The translations under genes were made by a program, and so were the position numbers. A model generated the notes under the pieces. The model was not told the DNA's origin and made no database searches. It was given only the letters and a program-made list of their open reading frames with translations. From positions 2,666,001 to 2,730,000 of the forward strand of contig NZ_CP059903.1 in NCBI RefSeq assembly GCF_014127485.1: a stretch of 64,000 nt of DNA, in the 5' to 3' direction. The number at the start of each line of letters is the position of its first letter. Position 1 is the stretch's first letter. Of this stretch, positions 45,205 to 57,376 are shown in pieces. Source of the DNA: Nocardioides dongkuii. GTDB taxonomy: Bacteria > Actinomycetota > Actinomycetes > Propionibacteriales > Nocardioidaceae.

Positions 45205-46086
45205 ATGACACCGGAGCGGTTCTGGGACCTCATCGGCACGCTGGGCGGGGTCGCGGACGACGCGTCGTGCGCCCGGCTGGAGGCGTTGCTGCGCGAGCAC
45301 GGGGAGGGCGAGGAGTTCAGCGACCTCGTCGAGGAGCACGAGGAGCGGCTGGTCACCGGGTGCCGGTGGCCGCGGCGCATCCGGGGCAGCGACACGATGC
45401 ACTGGGTGGCCGCGGCGGTCGTCGCGGCCGGGCGGCCGGCGTACGACGCGGTGCTCGCGCGGGGCAAGGTCGACCCGGGCCAGTGGGAGTGGGACGAGGC
45501 GGAGTCGCTGCTGGTCGTGGGCCTGGACGACGAGGACGACGGCGAGGGCGACGGCGAGGGCGATGACCGCTACGGCGGGACCGGGCCCGGGAGCCGCGGG
45601 ACCACGGACGACGGAGAGCCCACGCCCCCGCTCGACGTCGTGCTGCAGTGGTTCGCGCTGCCGTCGCCGGAGCGCATGGAGACCGCCGACGACGCGGCGC
45701 CCGAGATGGCCATGGACTTCGGCGACGACCCCGACGAGGGTCGGGTCCCGGTGCACGACCCCGACTGGGTCGCCGCACGGGCCGTGCTGGCTGCGGACCC
45801 CGACCTCCTCGCCCGGCGCCGGCGGGTCGCGGGCATGCGGCTCGGCCTGACCGTCCGCCCGGTGCCGCCCTCGGGCCAGGAGGCGCCCTCCCCCGCCGAC
45901 CATGAGCCGTTCGAGGGCTACCGGCCCGTGGCCGAGCCCACGGCGTACCGGTTCGAGGGCGAGCGGGGCGCGTCGGTGGTGCTCTGCGTGCCCGTGACCG
46001 ACTTCCCCGCCTCCGGCTCCCGGGTGGCGGCCTACGTCCGCGCGGTGGGTCAGCTCGTCGACGCCGCCGAGGCCCAGCCGGGGTAG
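45205..46086 (+). CDS. DUF4240-domain protein
   Basis: A 293-residue protein. The N-terminal 100 residues fit DUF4240 (MTPERFWDLIGTLGG, then FSDLVEEHEERL and DTMHWVAAAVVAAGRPAYDA). A Asp/Glu/Gly-rich linker (about 110-140) leads to a C-terminal domain of unknown fold (residues 180-293). The function of DUF4240 is unknown; it occurs beside immunity-like genes in some genomes. It is bracketed by two inverted-repeat elements, and its TAG stop codon is the first three bases of the second one. Confidence 0.8.
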   Translation: MTPERFWDLIGTLGGVADDASCARLEALLREHGEGEEFSDLVEEHEERLVTGCRWPRRIRGSDTMHWVAAAVVAAGRPAYDAVLARGKVDPGQWEWDEAESLLVVGLDDEDDGEGDGEGDDRYGGTGPGSRGTTDDGEPTPPLDVVLQWFALPSPERMETADDAAPEMAMDFGDDPDEGRVPVHDPDWVAARAVLAADPDLLARRRRVAGMRLGLTVRPVPPSGQEAPSPADHEPFEGYRPVAEPTAYRFEGERGASVVLCVPVTDFPASGSRVAAYVRAVGQLVDAAEAQPG

Positions 46087-46141
46087 TCCGACACACCCGT
46101 GTCGTTCCGGGCCGCGAATCCAGCCGGCGTGTGTCGGACTA
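46084..46141. mobile_element. 58-base inverted-repeat element downstream of the DUF4240 gene
   Basis: Perfect 13-base arms, TAGTCCGACACAC at 46084-46096 and GTGTGTCGGACTA at 46129-46141. The ends differ from the upstream element by one base in the first eleven. The TAG at its left end forms the stop codon of the DUF4240 gene, and its right end is 11 bases before the adenosyltransferase start. Confidence 0.65.
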
Positions 46142-46152
46142 CGCTCGAAGCC

Positions 46153-46728
46153 ATGGTCAACCTCACCCGGATCTACACCCGCACCGGCGACGCGGGACAG
46201 ACGCGACTGGGCGACATGAGCGTCACGACCAAGAACGACCTGCGGCTGCACGCGTACGCCGACGTCGACGAGGCGAACGCGACCCTCGGCCTGGCGATCG
46301 CGCAGGGCGGGCTCGAGGACGACGTGGTCGCGGTGCTGACCCGGGTGCAGAACGACCTCTTCGACGTGGGCGCCGACTTCTGCACGCCGATCGTCGCGGA
46401 CCCCGAGTACCCGCCCCTGCGGGTCGAGCAGGAGTACGTCGACCGGCTCGAGGCCTGGTGCGACGCCTACAACGAGCACCTCCCGGCGCTGCGGTCCTTC
46501 ATCCTCAGCGGCGGTACGCCGGGCGCGGCCCACCTGCACGTCGCGCGCACCGTCGTACGCCGTGCCGAGCGGTCCGCGTGGGCGGCCCACGAGCTGCACG
46601 CCGAGACGATGAGCACCGTCGCGATCACCTACCTCAACCGGCTCTCCGACCTCCTCTTCATCCTCGCCCGGCACGCGAACCGCGAGCAGGGCGACGTCCT
46701 GTGGGTCCCGGGCGGCGAGCGGGGGTGA
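46153..46728 (+). CDS. PduO-type cob(I)alamin adenosyltransferase
   Basis: A 191-residue enzyme that makes adenosylcobalamin, the cofactor of ecm and methylmalonyl-CoA mutase. Family signatures: YTRTGDAGQTRLGD near the N-terminus, AYADVDEANATLGLA and the ATP-binding VVRRAERSAW. ATG at 46153 is chosen because YTRTGDAG should be near residue 8. It overlaps the next gene (GTGA). It is not adjacent to other B12 genes, but the window holds its likely users. Confidence 0.94.
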   Translation: MVNLTRIYTRTGDAGQTRLGDMSVTTKNDLRLHAYADVDEANATLGLAIAQGGLEDDVVAVLTRVQNDLFDVGADFCTPIVADPEYPPLRVEQEYVDRLEAWCDAYNEHLPALRSFILSGGTPGAAHLHVARTVVRRAERSAWAAHELHAETMSTVAITYLNRLSDLLFILARHANREQGDVLWVPGGERG

Positions 46729-47681
46729 CCCGCTCGAGCGCGCTCGGGGTGCTGGTCGCCGCCCTGGTCCTCACCGGCTGCGGCGGGTCCCCCGAGCCGG
46801 AGGAGCCGGCGGCGGAGCTGTCCTTCACCAACGAGGCCACGCCATCGACCGGTCGGGACGCCAAGCCCGCAGCAGTCCTGCGCGCCCCCCGGCCGGCGGC
46901 GTCCCCCGAACAGCTCGCCGAGCGGATCGTCGACGCCGAGCGGACCGTGCGGGGCGGGACGGCCCCCGCCGCCGAGGTGCGCCAGGCCGCGTTCGACGCC
47001 CAGGTCCTCTACCGCCAGCTCGCCCGCACCGAGCGCTGGCAGCCGCGGACCTACCGGCTGCTGCCGGCCCGCCTCCGAGCCGCCGCCCGCGCCCACGTCG
47101 CCGCCCGGCGCGACTTCCGCGGGATGCACAGCAGCCTCTCCGACAGCCTCCCGGCGTGGCGGATCGTCGCCCCTGCGCCGGCCCGCCGCCTGCTCGCCCA
47201 CTACCGCCTCGGCGAGCGCCGGTACGGCGTGCCGTGGGAGGTGCTCGCCGCGATCAACCTCGTCGAGACCGGCATGGGCCGGATCCGCGGCACCTCGGTC
47301 GCCGGGGCCCGCGGGCCGATGCAGTTCATGCCGGCCACCTGGGCGGCGTACGGCAAGGGCGACATCGATGACCCGCGCGACGCGATCCTCGCCGCTGCCC
47401 GCTACCTCGCCGACCGCGGCGGGGGCCGCAGCGGCCGCCTCGACCGGGCGCTGTACGCCTACAACAACCACCCGGCGTACGTCCGGGGCGTCAAGCGGTA
47501 CGCCGCGGTGCTGCGCGCCGACCCGCGCGCGTTCACCGGGCTCTACCACTGGCAGGTCGTCTACCTCTCCGAGGTCGGGGACGTGTGGCTCCCCCACGGC
47601 TACGAGCGCCGCGACCCGGTCCCGGTGCGGCGGTACGTCGCGGTCCACCCCGGGCACCAGCTCGGCACCCGCACCGGCTGA
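46725..47681 (+). CDS. Lytic transglycosylase lipoprotein
   Basis: A 318-residue lipoprotein: lipobox LTGC near residue 18, a linker and helical region to about 150, then an SLT-type domain with the catalytic Glu181 in INLVETGMG, GPMQFMPATWAAYG and YAYNNHPAYV. It would cleave peptidoglycan from the outer face of the membrane. The GTG start overlaps the adenosyltransferase stop, so the two are co-transcribed although the functions are unrelated. Confidence 0.92.
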   Translation: MTRSSALGVLVAALVLTGCGGSPEPEEPAAELSFTNEATPSTGRDAKPAAVLRAPRPAASPEQLAERIVDAERTVRGGTAPAAEVRQAAFDAQVLYRQLARTERWQPRTYRLLPARLRAAARAHVAARRDFRGMHSSLSDSLPAWRIVAPAPARRLLAHYRLGERRYGVPWEVLAAINLVETGMGRIRGTSVAGARGPMQFMPATWAAYGKGDIDDPRDAILAAARYLADRGGGRSGRLDRALYAYNNHPAYVRGVKRYAAVLRADPRAFTGLYHWQVVYLSEVGDVWLPHGYERRDPVPVRRYVAVHPGHQLGTRTG

Positions 47682-47697
47682 CGCCCGCTGACGCCGC

Positions 47698-48894
47698 TCA
47701 GGCCCGCTCGACCGTGGGCCGCTCGGCCGTCGGCCGCGCCGCGGGCCGCGCGGCGGACGCCGTGAGCGCCGCGGGGACCATCAGCGCGGCGACGACCAGC
47801 AGTGCCTCCAGGGTGCCGATCCGGTCGCCGAGGAAGCCGAGCAGCGGCGGGCCGGCCAGGAACGCGCCGTACCCGATGGTGGCGACCACGCTGACCCGGG
47901 CGGCGGCGTGCCTGCTGTCGTCGGCGGCCGCGCTCATGCCGACCGGGAAGCCGAGCGAGGCGCCCAGGCCCCAGGCGAGGATCCCGAGCCCGACCACCGG
48001 CCAGACGCCGCCGAGGACCACCAGCAAGATGCCCGCGCCCGCGGTCACGGCGGAGAGCCGCAGCACCGGCACCCGCCCCCAGCGGTCGAGGAGCACCGGG
48101 CCCAGCATCCGCCCGGTCGTCATCGCGCACACGAACAGCGCGTAGCCCGTGACGCCGACCCAGTGCCGCGCGTCGTACCCGTCGATGAGCGCCAGCGAGA
48201 GCCAGTCGTTCGCGGTGCCCTCGACGGTCGCGAACGCGAGGACCATGACGCCGATCGCCAGGGTCCGCGGCTCGGTCCAGGCGGACGCCGCGCTGGTGGG
48301 CCGGTGCTCGTCCTCGACCGGTGGCGACGCGGGCAGGAACCGCCCGGCCGACCAGACCGCGACCACGACCACCACGACGGCGACGGCCCCGAGGTGCACG
48401 GGCAGGGGTACGTCGGCCGCCGCCATCGGGATGCCCAGGGCCGCACCGGCGATCGAGCCGAAGCTCCAGCCGGCGTGGAAGCGCGGCATCACCGTGCGGC
48501 CCAGCTCGCGCTCGACCTCGGCCGCCTCGACGTTCATCGCGACGTCCCAGATCCCGATCCCGATGCCGTGCACGAACAGGCCGACCGCCGTCAGGCCGAC
48601 CTCCTCGACGACGCCGGCGCCGACCGAGGCGAGCACCAGCCCGCACGCGTCCAGGACCGCGCCGAGGCGCACCACGGCGCCCGCGCTCGAGCGCTGGATC
48701 AGCGCGCCGGTGAGGGGCAGGGCGAGCACCGAGCCGGCCGCGATGGCGAGCAGCAGCAGGCCCAGGGCGCCGTTGCCGAGGTCGAGGTGCTCGCGGACCG
48801 CCGGGATGCGGGAGACCAGGGTCGCGAAGAGCAGCCCGTTGAGCGCGAAGGACAGGCCGGCGGCGTTGCGGGCGGCGAGGACGGCGTCGGACAC
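47698..48894 (-). CDS. Major facilitator superfamily transporter
   Basis: A 398-residue MFS protein with about twelve spans, from AAGLSFALNGLLFATLVSRI to LLVVAALMVPAAL. The inner loop signature LLDRWGRVPVLRLSA and the conserved charged GRMLGP region are visible. The closest named type is a sugar or drug exporter of the MFS_1 group, but no specific substrate is evident. It converges with the lytic transglycosylase gene 16 bases away. Confidence 0.88.
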   Translation of the reverse strand: MSDAVLAARNAAGLSFALNGLLFATLVSRIPAVREHLDLGNGALGLLLLAIAAGSVLALPLTGALIQRSSAGAVVRLGAVLDACGLVLASVGAGVVEEVGLTAVGLFVHGIGIGIWDVAMNVEAAEVERELGRTVMPRFHAGWSFGSIAGAALGIPMAAADVPLPVHLGAVAVVVVVVAVWSAGRFLPASPPVEDEHRPTSAASAWTEPRTLAIGVMVLAFATVEGTANDWLSLALIDGYDARHWVGVTGYALFVCAMTTGRMLGPVLLDRWGRVPVLRLSAVTAGAGILLVVLGGVWPVVGLGILAWGLGASLGFPVGMSAAADDSRHAAARVSVVATIGYGAFLAGPPLLGFLGDRIGTLEALLVVAALMVPAALTASAARPAARPTAERPTVERA

Positions 48895-48953
48895 CCCGGA
48901 AGTCCACCAGAAGCCGCGCCGCTGCGCAGCATCGGAGCCCGCGGGTCAGGCGG

Positions 48954-49403
48954 TCAGCGCCTCTGGTTCCAGTCGGTGCCGGGCGGACGCGCCTCGAGCC
49001 ACGCCTGGAAGCCGGTGAGCGACGCAGGACTCATCGCCAGCTCCAGCGGGCCGTCGCGGCGGCTGGTCACCGCGATGACGAGGTGGTCGGGGTAGAGCGC
49101 CATCTCCTCCGGCCCGGACGGCGCGCGGCGTCCCACGAAGGTGAGCTCCGAGCGCTGCCAGGTGCGCTTCGGGCGGGGCGAGAGCGAGAAGATCCGGAAC
49201 CACTCGAGCGTCTCGCCGGAGTAGCGACCGAGACCGAGAAGCCAACCGCGCCCGATCCGTTCGGATCGGACGCGGTAGCTGAGCTCGAAGGTGCCGCCGT
49301 GGCGGGAGAGCACCCGACGGCGGACGATCAGCGCGACGGCGAGGAGGACGACGAGGCCGACCAGAAGGACGACGGCGTCCAGGAGCCACTGCCACCAGGG
49401 CAT
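48954..49403 (-). CDS. DUF2550-family membrane protein
   Basis: A 149-residue protein with one N-terminal span (LLDAVVLLVGLVVLLAVALI) and a cytosolic beta-type domain (SYRVRSERIGRGWLLGLGRY). It is the usual neighbour downstream of atpC in actinobacteria; its role is unknown. The gap to atpC is 113 bases with no clear terminator, so it may be read from the atp message. Confidence 0.88.
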   Translation of the reverse strand: MPWWQWLLDAVVLLVGLVVLLAVALIVRRRVLSRHGGTFELSYRVRSERIGRGWLLGLGRYSGETLEWFRIFSLSPRPKRTWQRSELTFVGRRAPSGPEEMALYPDHLVIAVTSRRDGPLELAMSPASLTGFQAWLEARPPGTDWNQRR

Positions 49404-49516
49404 CCCGTCCCCCTTCCGTCGGGGGTCCCCCCGGTCCTCAAGGGCTCACCCTAGCGGGCACCCACGGGGGTGGACGGCGGGGGTCCGGCGGACCGGACCC
49501 CCGCCTCCAGGGTGGT

Positions 49517-49911
49517 TCAGGAGGCCTTCTCGGTCGCCCGGATCCGGGCCTCGGCGAGGCGGATCCGGCGCTCGGCCTCGCGCGGGTCGTCGACGTCGTG
49601 CGCCCGCGCCGCCTCCAGCTCGCGGCGGGCCTCGTCGGCGTCGATCTCGCCGGCGAGCTGCGCCCGCTCGGAGAGGATCGAGACCCGGTCGCCGGCCACC
49701 GAGAGGAACCCGCCGTCCACGGCCGCCACGACGATGCCGCCGTCGGCCTCGGCGATCTCGACGACCGCCTCGGTCAGCAGGGACAGCATCGGCGCGTGGC
49801 CGCGCAGCACGCCCACGTCACCCTCGGTGGTGCGCGCGATCACCATGGTGGCCTCGCCGGACCAGACCGTGCGGTCGGCCGCGACGAGCTCCACCTGCAG
49901 GTGCTCGGACA

Positions 49912-49912
<1 letters not shown>
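49517..49912 (-). CDS. atpC: ATP synthase F1 subunit epsilon
   Basis: A 131-residue epsilon subunit with the beta-sandwich (LQVELVAADRTVWSGEATMV) and the C-terminal helical hairpin (DADEARRELEAARAHDVDDP). Epsilon couples the central stalk to the c-ring and regulates hydrolysis. Its ATG shares one base with the atpD stop (TGATG). It is the last subunit gene of the atp operon. Confidence 0.95.
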
Positions 49913-52313
<2,401 letters not shown>

Positions 52314-52316
52314 GGG

Positions 52317-53954
52317 TCAGCCCCGCTTCTGCTTGACGATCGTCTCCTGGTCCTCGTCCTCGAGGGCCTCGGCGGCAGCCTCGTGGCCGACCTTGATCGA
52401 CCCGCCCTCGGAGGTCTCGAACTGGTCGAGGAAGGAGTTGTAGGCGTCCTCGACCGCGGTGGCGGTGTCGTCCTCGAACTTCAGCGACTCGCGGATCGCG
52501 GACAGGATGCCCTCGTGCGAGCGGCGCAGGTAGTCGAGGAACTCCGCCTCGAAGCGGAGCACGTCGTCGACCGGGACCCGGTCGAGACGACCGGAGGTGC
52601 CCAGCCACAGCGAGACCGTCATCTCCTCGACCGGGTACGGCGAGTAGGCGGGCTGCCGCAGCAGCGCCATCAGGCGCTGGCCGCGGTCGAGCTGCTGGCG
52701 CGAGGCGGCGTCGAGATCGGAGGCGAACATCGCGAACGCCTCCATGGCGCGGAACTGCGCCAGGTCGACCTTGAGCGAGCCGGTGACGGCCTTCATCGCC
52801 TTGGTCATCGCGGCACCACCCACGCGGGACACCGACACACCGACGTCGATCGCCGGGCGCTGGTTGGCCGCGAACAGGTCCGACTGCAGGAAGATCTGGC
52901 CGTCGGTGATCGAGATGACGTTGGTCGGGATGAACGCCGAGACGTCGTTGGCCTTGGTCTCGACCATCGGCAGGCCGGTCATCGAGCCGGCACCGAGCTC
53001 GTCGGAGAGCTTGGCGCAGCGCTCGAGCAGCCGGCTGTGCAGGTAGAAGACGTCACCCGGGTAGGCCTCACGGCCCGGCGGGCGGCGCAGCAGCAGCGAC
53101 ACGGCGCGGTAGGCCTCGGCCTGCTTGGTCAGGTCGTCGAAGACGATGAGGACGTGCTTGCCCTCGTACATCCAGTGCTGGCCGATGGCCGAGCCGGTGT
53201 AGGGGGCGAGGTACTTGAAGCCCGCCGAGTCCGACGCGGGAGCCGCGACGATGGTCGTGTACTCCAGGGCACCGGCCTCTTCCAGCGCGCCCCGGACGGA
53301 GGCGATGGTCGAGCCCTTCTGGCCGATCGCGACGTAGATGCAGCGGACCTGCTTGGTCGGGTCGCCGGTCTCCCAGTACTGCTTCTGGTTGATGATCGTG
53401 TCGATCGCGATCGTGGTCTTGCCGGTCGCACGGTCACCGATGATCAGCTGGCGCTGGCCGCGCCCGATCGGGGTCAGGGCGTCGATCGCCTTGATGCCGG
53501 TCGCCATGGGCTCGTGCACCGACTTGCGCTGCACCACCGAGGGCGCCTGGAGCTCGAGCGCGCGGCGGCCGTTGGTCGCGAGGTCGCCGAGGCCGTCGAT
53601 CGCGTTGCCGAGCGGGTCCACGACCCGGCCGAGGTAGCCGTCGCCGACGGGCACGGAGAGCACCTCGCCGGTCCGGCGGACCGTCTGGCCCTCCTCGATC
53701 TTGTCGAAGTCACCGAGGACGACAGCGCCGATCTCGCGGGTGTCGAGGTTCAGGGCGAGGCCCAGCGTGCCGTCCTCGAACTCCAGCAGCTCGTTGGCCA
53801 TCGCCGAGGGGAGGCCGCTGATGCGGGCGATGCCGTCGCCGGCCTCCGCGACCGTGCCGACCTCTTCCTTGCTGGCCACGTCGGGCCGGTAGTCGGCGAC
53901 GTACTTCTGCAGCGCGTCGCGGATCTCCTCCGGACGGATGGAGAGCTCCGTCAT
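52317..53954 (-). CDS. atpA: ATP synthase F1 subunit alpha
   Basis: A 545-residue non-catalytic nucleotide-binding subunit. P-loop [18 protein letters not shown] and the conserved [24 protein letters not shown] segment (here [13 protein letters not shown]) are present. The C-terminal about 35 residues beyond the E. coli end form an acidic tail, as in mycobacteria, where such an extension suppresses ATP hydrolysis; whether this one does is unknown. Confidence 0.97.
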   Translation of the reverse strand: MTELSIRPEEIRDALQKYVADYRPDVASKEEVGTVAEAGDGIARISGLPSAMANELLEFEDGTLGLALNLDTREIGAVVLGDFDKIEEGQTVRRTGEVLSVPVGDGYLGRVVDPLGNAIDGLGDLATNGRRALELQAPSVVQRKSVHEPMATGIKAIDALTPIGRGQRQLIIGDRATGKTTIAIDTIINQKQYWETGDPTKQVRCIYVAIGQKGSTIASVRGALEEAGALEYTTIVAAPASDSAGFKYLAPYTGSAIGQHWMYEGKHVLIVFDDLTKQAEAYRAVSLLLRRPPGREAYPGDVFYLHSRLLERCAKLSDELGAGSMTGLPMVETKANDVSAFIPTNVISITDGQIFLQSDLFAANQRPAIDVGVSVSRVGGAAMTKAMKAVTGSLKVDLAQFRAMEAFAMFASDLDAASRQQLDRGQRLMALLRQPAYSPYPVEEMTVSLWLGTSGRLDRVPVDDVLRFEAEFLDYLRRSHEGILSAIRESLKFEDDTATAVEDAYNSFLDQFETSEGGSIKVGHEAAAEALEDEDQETIVKQKRG

Positions 53955-54001
53955 CGTTGTGCCTTCTCTCTTGTCTCTGCTCAGGTCTGGGTGGTGTGGG
54001 G

Positions 54002-54816
54002 TCAGCCCACGAGCCGGCGGCGCGCGTCGTCGAGCCGGCTGGAGACCGTCCCGTCGATGACGTCGTCACCGATCTCGACGCGGATGCCGCCGAGGACGCT
54101 CGGGTCGACGACGAGGTTGAGGTGGACCCGACGGCCGTACTGCTGCGTCAGCGCCTGCTGGAGGCGCTCCCGCTCGGGTCCGGACAGCTCGCGGGCGGCA
54201 CGGACCGTGGCAACGCCCTGGCCGTGCACCTCCGCGGCGGTCCGCTGGAACTGCTCGAGCGCGACGCCCACCGTGCGGTGGGTGCCGGAGAGCGCCTTGA
54301 CGGCCAGGGTGGTCGTGGCCGGGAGCGCCCGGCCGTCGAGCAGCCCGTGCACCAGCGCCGCCTTGTCCTCGAGCGAGCGCACCGGGTCGGAGAGCGCGTC
54401 GCGCAGCTCCGGGTGCTTCTTGACCAGCTGGGCGAGCTCGAAGAGCTCGTCGCTGAGCCGACCCGCGTCGGGACCCGCGGAGCGGACGATCGCGACGACA
54501 CCGAGGTGCTCGAGGGTGTCGGCGAGGTCGCGGGTGGCCGTCCACTTGTGGGAGACGGCCGTGCTCAGCAGGCCCAGCGTGATCTCGTCGATCTTGCCAC
54601 CGAAGACCTCCCGGACCAGGCCGGTCTTGGCCTCGGTCGGGATCGAGCCGTCGGAGGCGAACCGACGCAGTGCCCCCTCGGAGCGCAGCGTCACCGAGAC
54701 GGCGAAGAGGTCGTCGCCGACCTTCGACACCGACGCTCCGCTGGCCGAGCCGAGGGCCGTCTCCAGCTCGGCGTCGAGCGCCGCGAAGGCGTCGGCCGAG
54801 GCACCGCGCAGGCTCA

Positions 54817-54817
<1 letters not shown>
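54002..54817 (-). CDS. atpH: ATP synthase F1 subunit delta
   Basis: A 271-residue delta subunit, longer than E. coli (177) but of the size seen in high-GC actinobacteria. The OSCP domain is in the C-terminal two-thirds ([20 protein letters not shown] to [19 protein letters not shown]). It caps the peripheral stalk on F1. Its ATG shares one base with the atpF stop. Confidence 0.95.
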
Positions 54818-55365
<548 letters not shown>

Positions 55366-55389
55366 TCACTCCGGTCTGAGGGTCGCGCG

Positions 55390-55608
55390 TCAGGAAAGGA
55401 CGAAGGCGAGCGCGATGCCGATGATCGCGAGCGCCTCGGCGAGCGCGAACCCGAGGATCGCGATCGACTGCAGGCGCGACTGGGCCTCGGGCTGACGGGC
55501 GACGCCGTTGATGTAGGCCGCGAAGATCAGGCCCACGGCCAGCGCGGGGCCGATCGTGGCGATGCCGTAGCCGAGCATGTTGAGCGAGCCGTTGATGTCA
55601 CCATTCAT
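55390..55608 (-). CDS. atpE: ATP synthase F0 subunit c
   Basis: A 72-residue hairpin of two spans with the polar loop RQP at 38-40 and the proton-binding carboxylate Glu58 in [10 protein letters not shown]. Glutamate with the flanking text lacks the usual sodium-ligand pattern, so protons are the likely ion. A good AGGAAC ribosome binding site precedes it. It is spaced by 78 bases from atpB, the largest gap within the operon. Confidence 0.96.
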   Translation of the reverse strand: MNGDINGSLNMLGYGIATIGPALAVGLIFAAYINGVARQPEAQSRLQSIAILGFALAEALAIIGIALAFVLS

Positions 55609-55686
55609 GACGGTGAGTGTTCCTTTCGGTTTGGTACTGCAACAGATTCGTGGTGCTCACGATGCCCGACGGGCACAGTGCGCTGC

Positions 55687-56490
55687 TCAGTGCTCGTCGG
55701 CGACAGCACCTGAGACGTACATGGCGGTCAGCAGGGTGAAGACGTAGGCCTGGAGGAACATGACCAGCAGCTCCAGGACCGAGACACCGAAGAACATCAC
55801 CCAGGCGAGCACGCCGCCGACCGCGTTGATGGGTGAGAACGCGTCGAAGAGGAGGTACTCGCCACCGAGCGCGAACAGGATCAGCAGCAGGTGGCCGGCG
55901 AACATGTTCGCGAACAGACGCAGGGCCAGCGTGACCGGGCGGACCAGGATGTTGGAGAGGAACTCCAGGGGTGCGATCAGCAGCAGCACCGGGCCGCGGA
56001 CGCCGGCGGGCACACAGGTGTGCTTGAGGTAGCCCAGCGGACCGTGCTTCCAGATGCCGACGCCGTTGTAGAGCAGCCAGCTCAGCAGAGCCAGGCCGTA
56101 GGCGTACCCGGAGTGCGAGAACGTCGGGAACTGGATCAGCGGCACCAGGCCGAAGTAGTTGTTCACCAGCACGAAGGCGAAGAGCGTGAACAGGTACGGC
56201 ACGAACTTCATGTAGTGCTCGGCGCCGATGATGTCGCGGGCGATGCCGTTGCGGACACCGCCGTAGGCCCACTCCCCGGCGTACTGCAGGCGACCGGGGA
56301 CGAGCTCGGCCTTGCGCGACATGGCGTAGGTGACCGCGAAGATCAGCACCGCGGAGAGGACCACCATGACCATCGGCTTGGTGACTCCGCCGAAGATCGG
56401 GGGCAGGTCGAAGTCCGCCGGGCCGGGCGGGGTGAAGCCACCGCCACCGGCCAGCGGGACGAGCGCGGCTGCGAGGTTGCCAGCGATCAA
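55687..56490 (-). CDS. atpB: ATP synthase F0 subunit a
   Basis: A 267-residue membrane subunit with five to six spans. The essential arginine is in TLALRLFANMFAGHLLLILF, and the last span has LLVMFLQAYVFTLLTAMYVS. It forms the proton half-channels with the c-ring. The N-terminus is extended by about 30 residues rich in Gly and Pro. Confidence 0.96.
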   Translation of the reverse strand: MIAGNLAAALVPLAGGGGFTPPGPADFDLPPIFGGVTKPMVMVVLSAVLIFAVTYAMSRKAELVPGRLQYAGEWAYGGVRNGIARDIIGAEHYMKFVPYLFTLFAFVLVNNYFGLVPLIQFPTFSHSGYAYGLALLSWLLYNGVGIWKHGPLGYLKHTCVPAGVRGPVLLLIAPLEFLSNILVRPVTLALRLFANMFAGHLLLILFALGGEYLLFDAFSPINAVGGVLAWVMFFGVSVLELLVMFLQAYVFTLLTAMYVSGAVADEH

Positions 56491-56512
56491 CGCCGTGTCT
56501 CCTTCATGTACG

Positions 56513-56752
56513 TCACTTCTCGGGGAATGTCGGCGGCGCGTGGTGGCCGAACCGCTTCAGGACCATGTAGAGGCTCAGCCCGGCACCGATGACGATCCCG
56601 ACGGCCACGAGGTACGACGTGTCCAGCCAGCGATCCGCCAACCAGCCGAGGCCGCCGTAGAGGAGCACGCCCGCGACGATCTGGCTGAATGCCTGCCAAG
56701 GGTCGTCCTTGGGCGTGTCCTCGGGAGCATCCGACCGCCCCTGCTGACTCAT
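56513..56752 (-). CDS. AtpZ/AtpI-family small membrane protein
   Basis: A 79-residue protein with two spans (IVAGVLLYGGLGWLADRWLD and LVAVGIVIGAGLSLYMVL), the layout of AtpZ. It may help c-ring assembly or cation uptake. ATG at 56752 is preferred over an upstream GTG, which would overlap the atpI stop region. It is a regular member of actinobacterial atp operons. Confidence 0.85.
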   Translation of the reverse strand: MSQQGRSDAPEDTPKDDPWQAFSQIVAGVLLYGGLGWLADRWLDTSYLVAVGIVIGAGLSLYMVLKRFGHHAPPTFPEK

Positions 56753-56781
56753 TGCGGTCCGGACCCTAGCAGGCTGGGGGC

Positions 56782-57255
56782 TCACGATTCACCACCGGCC
56801 CGACCCGTCGTCGACGGATCGTCGTACGTCGGGATCCGCACGCGCGTGGCCATCACGACCTGCGCGACGACCCAGGCGAGGACCGAGACGATGAGCGACC
56901 CGGCGAGCCACTCGCGCGACAGGGTCTCCCCCATCACCGCGGAGTCGTCGAGGGCCGCCAGCACCACCAGCACGAGGAGCAGCTGGAGCGCGTAGGTCAT
57001 CAGCGCCACCAGCAGCGAGGCCGACGGCAGCAGGCCCGCGACGACGTGCACCGTGGCCGCACCGAAGGCGAGCACGCCCACCCCGAGCGCGGCGCCCACG
57101 AGGGCGCCGAGGGCAGCCTGGGCGCCGCCGAAGAGGGCGCCCGCGGCCGCGCCGAGGAGACCCACCGCGAGGGCGCCGAGCCCGGCACCGAGCAGGATCA
57201 CCGCGCCGCCGCTGCGGCGGCTCCGCGGGGAGCTGCGGGTGCTCTGGGTCGTCAT
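56782..57255 (-). CDS. AtpI-like membrane protein (first gene of the atp operon)
   Basis: A 157-residue protein with four hydrophobic segments (AVILLGAGLGALAVGLLGAA to SLIVSVLAWVVAQVVM). Position at the head of the atp operon and topology fit ATP synthase protein I; the sequence is only loosely conserved in that family. Its role would be in assembly of the F0 rotor. Confidence 0.78.
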   Translation of the reverse strand: MTTQSTRSSPRSRRSGGAVILLGAGLGALAVGLLGAAAGALFGGAQAALGALVGAALGVGVLAFGAATVHVVAGLLPSASLLVALMTYALQLLLVLVVLAALDDSAVMGETLSREWLAGSLIVSVLAWVVAQVVMATRVRIPTYDDPSTTGRAGGES

Positions 57256-57291
57256 GCCGGCGGCCGTTCTCGGTGGGGTTCGCGGTCGTCA

Positions 57292-57322
57292 GCGGCCCTT
57301 CTCGGGCCGCTCGTGAAAACTA
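57292..57322 (-). promoter_or_regulatory. atp operon leader: hairpin and candidate -10
   Basis: On the minus strand, TAGTTT (57317-57322) with a preceding TGA suggests an extended -10. Just downstream is a hairpin, GCGGCCC/GGGCCGC (57292-57310, 5-base loop), in the leader about 35 bases before atpI. The -35 is poor. Role of the hairpin is unknown. Confidence 0.35.
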
Positions 57323-57376
57323 TCACAAAGTCCGGGACGGGCCGAACTGGAACGATCCAGGGCCGGGTACGTCCGG

